Below, one piece after another: positions 51,564 to 59,282 of a DNA stretch of 64,000 nt (position 1 is the first letter of the stretch; each line of letters begins with the position of its first letter). Below the pieces are notes generated by a model. The model was not told where the DNA came from. It was given only the letters and a program-made list of their open reading frames with translations, and ran no database searches. A program made the position numbers and the translations under genes. Source of the stretch: Actinobacteria bacterium OK074 (GTDB lineage: Bacteria > Actinomycetota > Actinomycetes > Streptomycetales > Streptomycetaceae); the NCBI GenBank assembly GCA_001298575.1, contig LJCV01000242.1:1-64000 (forward strand). The letters run 5' to 3'.

Positions 51564-51985
51564 TGACCGCCCCGCAGACCTTGACCGACCCGCGGCGTTA
51601 CGGCGTCGTCCGCGAACTCCCGTATGGAGAACGCCCGTTGCCGTCCTGCTACGCGGGAGGCGTGCGCGAGGTCCTGGACTGGATGGAACTCCATGCCGAC
51701 CAGGAACTGACGGTGGACAAGCTCGCGGCCCACGCGAGGATGGCCCCCCGCACCTTCTCCCGGCACTTCCGCCGGGAGACCGGCACGACCCCCTACCGCT
51801 GGCTGCTGGAACGCCGCACGCTGATCGCCCGGCGGATGCTGGAGACCACCGACGCCAGCGTGGAGTCCATCGCCGCCCGCACGGGCTTCGTCAACGGCGC
51901 GGCCCTGCGGCACCAGTTCACCCGCAGCCTCGAAACGTCGCCGCGCGCCTACCGCAGAACCTTCAGGGATCCGGCGCCGCGCTGA
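51563..51985 (+). CDS. AraC-type DNA-binding regulator without effector domain
   Basis: This 140-aa protein consists almost only of the two-HTH AraC domain (~32-135): LTVDKLAAHARMAPRTFSRH, TTPYRWLLERRTLIARRML and ESIAARTGFVNGAALRHQF. The usual ~170-residue effector domain is missing. It may heterodimerise or act with the overlapping LuxR-type protein. It precedes the asd gene by 84 bp. Confidence 0.92.
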   Translation: MTAPQTLTDPRRYGVVRELPYGERPLPSCYAGGVREVLDWMELHADQELTVDKLAAHARMAPRTFSRHFRRETGTTPYRWLLERRTLIARRMLETTDASVESIAARTGFVNGAALRHQFTRSLETSPRAYRRTFRDPAPR

Positions 51986-52069
51986 CAGCGGGCCGGCGGA
52001 GCGCCGACGGAATCGGCGCTTCATGACGCACGACGCGCACCAACGCACACAACAGAAGAGAGGATCAGC

Positions 52070-53140
52070 ATGATCAGCCTCGCCGTGATCGGTGCCACCG
52101 GAGCTGTCGGCCGGGAGTGCCTGGCTCTGCTCGACAGGACCTCCTCCCCGCTGGAGCGCGTCGTCCCCGTCGCCTCCGCGCACAGCGCCGGCCTGGACCT
52201 CGGCCCCGAACTGGGGTTGTCGCTCCCCCTGGACCCGGTGACCACCCTCACGGAGCTGGACCCCGAGTCGCTGGACGCCGCGATCCTGTGCGCCGGGGCC
52301 GAGGTCAGCCAGAGCGAGGCCGGCCGCCTCGCCGCGGCGGGAGTGCTGGTGGTGGACAACAGCTCCGCGTTCCGCATGCGCGGCGATGTTCCCCTGGTCG
52401 TCCCGGAGGTGAATCCGCACGCGCTGGCGGAGCGCCCCGCGAGCAACCTGGTGTCCAGCCCGAACTGCTCGACCATCCAACTCGTCCGCGTACTGGCCCC
52501 CTTGCACGCGCTGGCCGGACTGGAGGAGGTCGTGCTCTCCACCTACCAGGCGGCGTCAGGGGGCGGACTGCGGGGGCTGGCCGAACTGGCCGAGGCGTCC
52601 GCGGACTTCCTCGCGGACCCCAAGTCCCCGCAGGAGGAACCCGGCCGCTTCGGCCAGCCGCTGTCGTTCAACCTCGTCCCGGAGATCGGCCGTACCGACG
52701 ACACGGGCTTCACCCACGAGGAACGCAAGCTCACGGCGGAACCCCGCAAGATCCTCGGGCTGCCCCAGCTCAGAATCAGTGCCACGGCGGTCCGGGTTCC
52801 GGTGTTCCACTGCCACTCCGAGGCCGTCCGCGTCCGGCTCCGCGAGGCGGTGAGCGCCGTGGAGGTCGAGGACGCGCTCGCCGTGGTGCCCGGACTCAAG
52901 GTCTACCGGCGCTCCGACCCGGCTCCCGCCTACCCGATGCCCCGCTCGGCGTGCGTCGACGACGAGGACCGGGCCATGGTCCACGTGGGCCGGATCCGGG
53001 TGGATCCGGACGATCCGCAGGCCCTGTGGCTGTGGATCGTCGCCGACAACCTCTGGGTCGGTGCCGCGCTGAACACCGTGCGGACCGTGGAACTGGCCGT
53101 GCGGTACGGATGGCTGAACGGAGGGACCACCCCCCGATGA
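52070..53140 (+). CDS. asd: Aspartate-semialdehyde dehydrogenase
   Basis: This 356-aa protein has the NADP motif VIGATGAVGRE, catalytic Cys133 in SSPNCSTIQ and the active-site His in VFHCHSEAV. It reduces aspartyl-phosphate to aspartate-4-semialdehyde. AGAGAGG precedes ATG 52070. It overlaps the aspartate kinase gene by 4 bp. Because it sits beside ligases and an exporter, it probably supplies a dedicated precursor rather than primary metabolism; a housekeeping copy should exist elsewhere. Confidence 0.95.
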   Translation: MISLAVIGATGAVGRECLALLDRTSSPLERVVPVASAHSAGLDLGPELGLSLPLDPVTTLTELDPESLDAAILCAGAEVSQSEAGRLAAAGVLVVDNSSAFRMRGDVPLVVPEVNPHALAERPASNLVSSPNCSTIQLVRVLAPLHALAGLEEVVLSTYQAASGGGLRGLAELAEASADFLADPKSPQEEPGRFGQPLSFNLVPEIGRTDDTGFTHEERKLTAEPRKILGLPQLRISATAVRVPVFHCHSEAVRVRLREAVSAVEVEDALAVVPGLKVYRRSDPAPAYPMPRSACVDDEDRAMVHVGRIRVDPDDPQALWLWIVADNLWVGAALNTVRTVELAVRYGWLNGGTTPR

Positions 53141-54333
53141 ACGGAACCGGATCTCCGGCGGTCCTGAAGTTCGGGGGCTCGCTCCTCGCCGAACTGGAGG
53201 GCTACGCCGAAGTGGCCCGATACGTGGCGGCGCGCGTCACGGTCGACGCCAAGCCCGTGGTCGTCGTGGTCAGCGCCATGTCGGGCACCACGGGCAAACT
53301 GCAGGAGGTCCTGGACGAGGTGGCGCCGCATGCTTCGGCGCACGTGTCCACGATGCTCCTGACCAGCGGGGAGACCGTCAGTGTCGCCCTGCTCGCCGGC
53401 GCCCTGGAGGAGATCGGCATGCCGGCGAGGGCCATGTGGTCGGGAGAGGCGGGCGTGGTCGCCACCGGCCTCCCGGACCGGCCCACACTGATCACCGTCA
53501 ATCCCGTCCCGTTGCGCGAGGCGCTGCGGCGCAGTCCCGTCGTCATCATTCCCGGCGGCTCGGCCTACGAAGGGGACGGTCGGACGGTCATGCTCGGCCG
53601 CAACAGTTCCGACCTGACCGCGGTGGCCGTCGCCGCCGCGCTCGAAACCGAGGTCTGCGAACTCTTCTCCAACGTGCCGGGCATCTGCAGCGCGGACCCG
53701 TACAAGGTGGCCAACACCTCGACGCTGCCGGAGATCAACTACGCGGACGCGAAGCGGATGTCCCGGTCGGGGGCCAAGGCCGTCAACGAGGCCGCCGTGG
53801 TCTGGGCCGAGCGCACGGGTACGGTGCTCTGCTGCCGTCCCTTCCCGGTCGACAGCGGTAAATCGACGACGGTGGGGCCGAACATCGCACCCGTCGACGC
53901 GGTGATCCTCAACAGCAAGGAGGCGGTGTGGAGTTTCACCTCCGCCGAGCGGCGTGACATGGCAGAGGCCGCACTCGTCGCCGACGGCGTGGCGTTCACG
54001 CGGGTGGAGCATCTGGGCGTCCCGTACCTCATGGTGTCCGACACCACGCTGACCTGCGAAGGCCGACCGGGCGCCCCACAGGCCCATCCCGACCTGTGCC
54101 TGCTGAGCACGCTGCACCGCGAGGGCGGAGTCGACGAGGTGCTGCTGCCCAAGGAGGAAGCCGGTGCGCGGATACAGGAGATCCACGACCTGCTCTATCC
54201 GTCCACCGCGCCGGGCCAGGACGGGATACCCGGTCTGGTCGGCAAACACCACTCGCCGCACAGCGGCGTCCTCCTCACCGCCGACTCCGTCGCCGGGGAC
54301 ACCCTCGGGGTCGGTGGGGACCCGGTCCCGTAG
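53137..54333 (+). CDS. ask: Aspartate kinase, dedicated copy
   Basis: This 398-aa protein has aspartokinase motifs: LKFGGSLL (consensus KFGGTS), GRNSSDLTAVAVAAAL (consensus GRGGSDTTA) and NVPGICSADPYKV. It phosphorylates aspartate. The C-terminal ~130 residues lack recognisable tandem ACT-domain motifs of primary LysC enzymes, so feedback inhibition by lysine/threonine may be absent; this is inference. The start overlaps the asd stop (ATGA). Confidence 0.92.
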   Translation: MNGTGSPAVLKFGGSLLAELEGYAEVARYVAARVTVDAKPVVVVVSAMSGTTGKLQEVLDEVAPHASAHVSTMLLTSGETVSVALLAGALEEIGMPARAMWSGEAGVVATGLPDRPTLITVNPVPLREALRRSPVVIIPGGSAYEGDGRTVMLGRNSSDLTAVAVAAALETEVCELFSNVPGICSADPYKVANTSTLPEINYADAKRMSRSGAKAVNEAAVVWAERTGTVLCCRPFPVDSGKSTTVGPNIAPVDAVILNSKEAVWSFTSAERRDMAEAALVADGVAFTRVEHLGVPYLMVSDTTLTCEGRPGAPQAHPDLCLLSTLHREGGVDEVLLPKEEAGARIQEIHDLLYPSTAPGQDGIPGLVGKHHSPHSGVLLTADSVAGDTLGVGGDPVP

Positions 54334-54363
54334 GGGTTCCCGGCTCGGCCCCGAAGCGGGAGG

Positions 54364-55095
54364 TCAGTCGTCGCGGCGGGGCATCGCCGTGCCGGTGCGG
54401 GTGATGCGGGTGATGTCGTGCAGGTGGTGAAGGCCCTCGTGGGCGGCCTGCCGGACGAGCCACAGCACGGTGCGCTCCTCGCCGGGCAGGCGGGTCACGG
54501 TACGCGCCCACTGCTCGGCGCCGACCGACTCGGCCAGCGTCGCGAAGTGCGCGGCCCGCCGGGCGAGGGCGTCGAGCACGTCGTCCAGGGCCTGTTGGTC
54601 GTAGTTCATGCGTCGCGCCCGCCGTTCGTTCCGCATCGGCTCCAGGGCCGGGCGCTCCTCGGTCAGGGCGCGGACCAGCCGCTCGCCGTACACCTCGTAC
54701 ACGTCGCGGACATGGCAGGTGTACTCCAGGGCCGACCAGGTCCGCGGGTCCGGGCGTCGGCGAAGGCCGGCGTCGGTCAGCCCTTCCACCGCCCGGCGGT
54801 AGCGCGGCGGGAAGGAGCGGATCATCCGCACGGCCGCGGCCGGGGTGGTGTCGGCGTACCGCATCGGACAGACCCGGCACTCGGCGTCCTCGGCCACCAG
54901 CGGCGGGACGGCGGCGCCGGCTCCGGGATCTGGATCGGGATCGGGATCTGGATCTGGATCTGGATCTGGATCTGGATCTGGATCTGGATCTGGATCTGGA
55001 TCTGGATCTGGATCTGGATCTGGATCTGGATCTGGATCTGGATCTGGATCTGGATCTGGATCGGGATCAAAGCGCCCACGTGGTGTCCCGCTCAC
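54364..55095 (-). CDS. DinB-family protein with Asp-Pro repeat N-terminus
   Basis: This 243-aa protein starts at GTG 55095 with GGAGGTGA eight bases upstream. Residues ~10-57 are 24 consecutive Asp-Pro dipeptides encoded by a GGATCT-type hexamer repeat. The rest is a DinB-like four-helix bundle with metal-binding histidines in YTCHVRDVY and HEGLHHLHD. DinB proteins are metal-dependent, some using mycothiol or bacillithiol. An internal ATG near 54862 would give the domain alone. It is on the opposite strand to its cluster neighbours; its role there is unclear. Confidence 0.82.
   Translation of the reverse strand: MSGTPRGRFDPDPDPDPDPDPDPDPDPDPDPDPDPDPDPDPDPDPDPDPDPDPDPDPGAGAAVPPLVAEDAECRVCPMRYADTTPAAAVRMIRSFPPRYRRAVEGLTDAGLRRRPDPRTWSALEYTCHVRDVYEVYGERLVRALTEERPALEPMRNERRARRMNYDQQALDDVLDALARRAAHFATLAESVGAEQWARTVTRLPGEERTVLWLVRQAAHEGLHHLHDITRITRTGTAMPRRDD
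54925..55068. repeat. Hexanucleotide GGATCT repeat, 24 units
   Basis: Twenty-four 6-bp units (mostly GGATCT, edges GGATCG) extend over 144 bp and encode Asp-Pro on the minus strand. The near-perfect central copies imply recent expansion. Unit loss or gain keeps the frame. Confidence 0.95.
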
Positions 55096-55322
55096 GGTGC
55101 CGCTCACCTCCGGGCCCTGCCGTCGACCGCCGCGACCTGACACATCGACCCTACGCCGCCCCGCGCGCCCCCGAAAATCACCCCTGGATTCCCGCGTGGC
55201 AGGAATTCGAGACTCTTGGTCCCTCTTGTCACTGTCGGCCGGAACCTTTTCCGCGCAGACTAGGAGGGCGACAAATATGGGACGAGGCGGCCAAGGGCTC
55301 GCCTCTCCAGCTGGGAGTGGGA

Positions 55323-56597
55323 ATGCAGCGCTATGTGGTCGTGGTCGACGGATATCATCTGCGGGCCGGCGACAATCGAGGGTTCTCCAGCGCTTTCCGG
55401 GCACGGGGGGTGATTCCGGTGGCCGTCATGAGCACCCCCGTTCCCCTGGAGAAGTTCGTCAAGAAGTCCACGTGGCACCCCGAGGACTTCGAGGCCGTGC
55501 ACTTCTACGACGGCGACTTCGACAGCATTCTCGCCGTCGTCAGGGACTACGACCCGATCGGGATCGTCGCCGAGAACGAGGCGGGGGTCGAACTCGCGGC
55601 GGACCTGGTCGACGCACTCATGCCCGAGCGGGGAAACGTGCCGGGAACCGCGGTCGACCAACGCAACAAGGGAAACATGATCGAGGCCCTCGAACGGGCC
55701 GGTGTGCCCGCGCCGAAGACGATCTCGACGGACGATCCGGAGGCGGTGGCCCGCTGGATCCAGGACACCGGTATGGCCGGAAAACCACTGATCGTGAAAC
55801 CGCCCGCCAGCGCCGGCACGGACAATGTGCATCTCGTCGACGCGGGAGAGGACTGGCGCCCGTATTTCGACCTCATCATGGGACGGGTCAACGGATTCAA
55901 CCTCCGCAACGACACGGTCATCGTCCAGGAATACCTGGAGGGTCTCGAATACATCGTCGATCTCTATTCCGTCGACGGCCGGCACGGTCTGGTGGACGCG
56001 TGCGTCTACGCGAAGCACGACCGCGGCACCCGGATTGGGATTTACGACGTGGCCGACTTCCTCCCGCCGGACCATCCCGACATGGCGGTGCTCGCCGATT
56101 ACGTGAAACGTGCCGCGGACGCCGTCGGCATCCGCAACGGATCCACGCACGCCGAGGTCATCATGACGACCGCGGGCCCGCGTCTGGTGGAGCTCGCGGC
56201 CCGCTACTCGGGCAGTTGCATGATGCTCTCCGGTTCGCTGGCCACCGGTGACAACCAGATCGAACGCACGGTACGGCACCTGCTGGACGGCGCGTTCACC
56301 CCGTCGTTCGACCTGGTCATGGAGGTGCGGACGCTGTGGCTCTGCGCGGACTTCGCCGGCGAGGTGCGGCGGATGGACGTCCTCGAACCGATCCGGAGCC
56401 TGCCGACGGTGGACAGCATGGCCATTCCGTCGGAAGGAACGAACGTTCCGATGACCAACGACGTCACCACCAGCCTCGGCTGGGTCATCCAGGGCGCACC
56501 GGACTGGGAAGCCATCGAAAAGGACTCCGCTCGGATACGGGAACTGGAGAGGACCTGGAATGCCTGCAACATCGAATCGGGCTCGCCCACGACCTGA
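55323..56597 (+). CDS. ATP-grasp ligase 1
   Basis: This 424-aa protein has a preATP-grasp domain (~1-110), an ATP-binding core (KPLIVKPPASAGTDNVHLV; VQEYLEGLEYIVDLYSVDG) and metal/product motif RLVELAARYSGS. It resembles carboxylate-amine ligases such as BacD-type L-amino-acid ligases, which join two substrates through an acyl-phosphate. ATG 55323 follows GGGAGTGGGA. A strong AGGAGGG lies at 55262-55268 but leads to an ATG (55277) in the wrong frame. It overlaps the second ligase gene by 38 bp. Confidence 0.92.
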   Translation: MQRYVVVVDGYHLRAGDNRGFSSAFRARGVIPVAVMSTPVPLEKFVKKSTWHPEDFEAVHFYDGDFDSILAVVRDYDPIGIVAENEAGVELAADLVDALMPERGNVPGTAVDQRNKGNMIEALERAGVPAPKTISTDDPEAVARWIQDTGMAGKPLIVKPPASAGTDNVHLVDAGEDWRPYFDLIMGRVNGFNLRNDTVIVQEYLEGLEYIVDLYSVDGRHGLVDACVYAKHDRGTRIGIYDVADFLPPDHPDMAVLADYVKRAADAVGIRNGSTHAEVIMTTAGPRLVELAARYSGSCMMLSGSLATGDNQIERTVRHLLDGAFTPSFDLVMEVRTLWLCADFAGEVRRMDVLEPIRSLPTVDSMAIPSEGTNVPMTNDVTTSLGWVIQGAPDWEAIEKDSARIRELERTWNACNIESGSPTT

Positions 56598-57870
56598 GCG
56601 GCAGGCGGTTCCCCATCTTCTGCTGGTGTGTCCACGATCGGATGTGCTGAGCAAGTTCCTCGGTCTGCCGGTCGCCCTCACCGTCGTCCACCGTCCCGGC
56701 GGCGACCGGGCCCTGGAGGAGTCCCTCGCCCTGCGGGTGGTCGACGCCGACTTCACCACGGCCGACGACCTCCTGGCGGTCGCCCGCGACATCCACGCGA
56801 GGCGGCCGGTCGACGCGGTACTGGGCCTGACGGAACTCTCCCTCTCGCCGGTCAGTGCCGTCGCCGCCGCACTGGGCGTCAGGGGAAACGCGCCGGCCGC
56901 ACTCGGGTACGCCCAGGACAAGGCGGCGATGCGTGCCCTGCTGGCCGAGCGCGGTCTCGGCACGACGGCGCACCGGGTCTGCGCCGACGTCGAGGAGGCC
57001 CGACGGTTCCTCGCCACCTGCCCGGCGGGAATGATCCTCAAGCCGGTCAGCGGAAACGGCGGCACCGGCATCCACCTGGTCCGTGACGCGGCCGAACTCG
57101 CCGCCGCCTGGGCGTGGACCGCGGGCTCCAGCGGAGCCTGGGGATGGCCCGCGCGGGCCGCCGCCGCGGTGGTCCTCGCCGAGGAGTTCCTCACCGGCCG
57201 GGAGTTCAGCGTGGAGACACTCAGCGCCGAGGGAAAGCACCGGGTGCTGGCCGTCACCGGCAAGCACACCTCGGGGCCGCCCCACTTCGTCGAGATCGGC
57301 CACGAGCTCCCCGCCGTGCTGGAGGGCGACGAGCGCGAGGTCGTCACCGCGACCGCGCTGCGCACGCTCGACGCGATCGGGTACCTGTGGGGTCCCGCCC
57401 ACACCGAGGTGATGCTGTCCGAGGACGGGAGCGCGGCCACGGTCATCGAGGTCAACGCCCGCCAAGGAGGCGGCCAGATCTGGGAGTTGGTGGAACTGGC
57501 CACCGGGTTCGACATGCTCTCCGGGGCCGTGACGACCCTGGCGTTCGGGGAACTCCCGCCCGAGACCCCGGGGCGCGGCGGCGGGGCCGCGATCCGTTTC
57601 CTGCGAGCCGACCCGGGCCGGGTCGTCGCGGTGGACGGCGTGGCCGACGCCCTGGCCGTCGCCGGAGTGATCCGCGTCGGTGAACTCTGCGCGGTCGGCG
57701 ACGAGGTGAGCGAGCTGGGCGACTCCTGGAACCGGATCGGCTACGTCGTCGCCGCCGCCGTAGACACGCGCTCGGCGCAGGACGCGGCGGAGCTGGCGGC
57801 ATCGCTCATCACCATTCGCACGAGCGTCACCATCCGCACGAGCCCCGGGACAGCCGATGTCGGTCGGTGA
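56560..57870 (+). CDS. ATP-grasp ligase 2
   Basis: This 436-aa protein has ATP-grasp motifs GMILKPVSGNGGTGIHLV, LAEEFLTGREFSVETLS and VIEVNARQGGGQIWEL, typical of PurK/biotin-carboxylase-like carboxylate-amine ligases. GGAGAGG precedes ATG 56560, inside the end of ligase 1. Two different ligases in tandem suggest two successive amide bonds, such as a tripeptide or capped dipeptide. It overlaps the MFS gene by 14 bp. Confidence 0.92.
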   Translation: MPATSNRARPRPERQAVPHLLLVCPRSDVLSKFLGLPVALTVVHRPGGDRALEESLALRVVDADFTTADDLLAVARDIHARRPVDAVLGLTELSLSPVSAVAAALGVRGNAPAALGYAQDKAAMRALLAERGLGTTAHRVCADVEEARRFLATCPAGMILKPVSGNGGTGIHLVRDAAELAAAWAWTAGSSGAWGWPARAAAAVVLAEEFLTGREFSVETLSAEGKHRVLAVTGKHTSGPPHFVEIGHELPAVLEGDEREVVTATALRTLDAIGYLWGPAHTEVMLSEDGSAATVIEVNARQGGGQIWELVELATGFDMLSGAVTTLAFGELPPETPGRGGGAAIRFLRADPGRVVAVDGVADALAVAGVIRVGELCAVGDEVSELGDSWNRIGYVVAAAVDTRSAQDAAELAASLITIRTSVTIRTSPGTADVGR

Positions 57871-59128
57871 GGACTCCCCGGCGGCGGCGAAGAAGGGCCT
57901 CGTCGCCCCCGCGGAGACCGGCAGGGAGGACTTCGCGAACGGAAGGGGACCCGCCTATGTCGTGATCCTGGGCCGGTTCATGACCAACATCGGCTTCTTC
58001 ATGGTCATCCCCTTCCTGGCCATCTACCTGACCGAGACCAACGGGTTCAGCAGCCTGGAGACCGGCGTGATGTTCGCCGTGCTCCAGTTCACCCGGCGCG
58101 GGCTGGGTGTGCTCGCCGGCTGGGCGAGCGACCGTTTCGGCGCCTCCCGGGTGCTCACCCTCGGGCTGCTGATCGAGGCCGCCGCCTACCTGGGCTTCGT
58201 CGCCGCGGGGCGCTCCTTCTCGCTCTGGATACTCGCCGCCGCGCTGCTGGGCTTCGGCGGATCGCTGAACAACAACGGATCACGCAGCCTGGTCGCGGCC
58301 AGCAAGTCCGGCGGCCTCGCGGCCAACCTCAGCCGCTACTACGTCTCGATCAACGGAGCGGCCCTGATCGGTCCGCTGATCGGCACCGCGCTCATGGCGG
58401 GCAACGTCATCTGGATCGGCTTCGTCGTGGCCGCCGCCCTGCACGCGGGTTTCGCCGTGGCCACCCTGGTCCTGCTGCGCGGCATGCCCGTCCCGCCCCC
58501 CGGAGCGATCCGGGTCGACGCGCTGCTGGCCGGTCTGCGCGACCGGCCGCTGATGCTCTACTGCGGTCTGGCGGTGGGCGGTTGGTTCCTCATCACCCAG
58601 TACCGGATGGCGCTGCCCCTGACCGTCGTGGACCAGGGCCTCTCCCCGGACCTGGTCGGTTTCCTGACCGCGGGCAACGCCGTGGTGGTGATGGCCACGG
58701 TCACGCTGATCGGTTCCCGGGTCGACACCTACGGATCGGTCGGGCGCCTCAACGTGCTGGCCCTGTCCGGGCTCGTGCTGGGCGGGGGCTGGCTGCTGTG
58801 CGTGTTCGGCGGTCTGGCGCCCATCGTCGCGGCCGTCATCGTGACGTCCATCGGGGAGTCACTGTTCTGCGGGGTGGTGGACGCCATCGCCGCCGGTCTC
58901 GCTCCCCCGGGCAGGCTGGGGCTCTACCTCGGCTTCTCCACCATGGCCTGGGGTGTCGGCGGCATGATCGGCGGCCTGATCGGCGGTGGCTTCGGCCTGG
59001 CGGCCGACCACGGGGCGCTGCCGGTGTTCTGGTCGCTGCTCGCGGCCGTCGGCCTGCTCTCCACGGTGGGCGTACGGCTCGGGCGCTCCTACTTCACCGG
59101 CGTCCTGGCCGAGCGGGGGGCCGGCTGA
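57857..59128 (+). CDS. MFS exporter
   Basis: This 423-aa protein has about 12 helices and MFS motif A in GWASDRFGASRVL. It resembles drug or peptide exporters of the BacE/YdeE type. The start overlaps ligase 2. The C-terminal 11 residues lie in the first copy of a 37-bp repeat, so the stop position was probably set by repeat expansion. Likely exports the cluster product and provides self-resistance. Confidence 0.92.
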   Translation: MSVGEDSPAAAKKGLVAPAETGREDFANGRGPAYVVILGRFMTNIGFFMVIPFLAIYLTETNGFSSLETGVMFAVLQFTRRGLGVLAGWASDRFGASRVLTLGLLIEAAAYLGFVAAGRSFSLWILAAALLGFGGSLNNNGSRSLVAASKSGGLAANLSRYYVSINGAALIGPLIGTALMAGNVIWIGFVVAAALHAGFAVATLVLLRGMPVPPPGAIRVDALLAGLRDRPLMLYCGLAVGGWFLITQYRMALPLTVVDQGLSPDLVGFLTAGNAVVVMATVTLIGSRVDTYGSVGRLNVLALSGLVLGGGWLLCVFGGLAPIVAAVIVTSIGESLFCGVVDAIAAGLAPPGRLGLYLGFSTMAWGVGGMIGGLIGGGFGLAADHGALPVFWSLLAAVGLLSTVGVRLGRSYFTGVLAERGAG

Positions 59129-59202
59129 CTTCACCGGCGTCCTCGCCGAACGAGGCGCCGACCGACCTCACCGGCGTCCTCGCCGGGGGCGAGGCGCCCG
59201 CT
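59092..59202. repeat. 37-bp tandem repeat, three copies
   Basis: Units starting CTTCACCGGCGTCCTSGCCG begin at 59092, 59129 and 59166, diverging toward the right. The period is not a multiple of three, so copies read in different frames; the exporter stops at the end of copy 1. Confidence 0.88.
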
Positions 59203-59282
59203 GATCCCGCACGTCCACGCGCACGAATCCCGCCCCCGCCGGGGGCCGAGCGCCCCCGTCGGGGCCCGAGCAAGGAGACGGC

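Noticed and set aside
52117..53136. Fused upstream extension of aspartate kinase
   Set aside because: The kinase frame is open through asd, but the upstream translation is shadow sequence and ATG 53137 gives the normal N-terminus.
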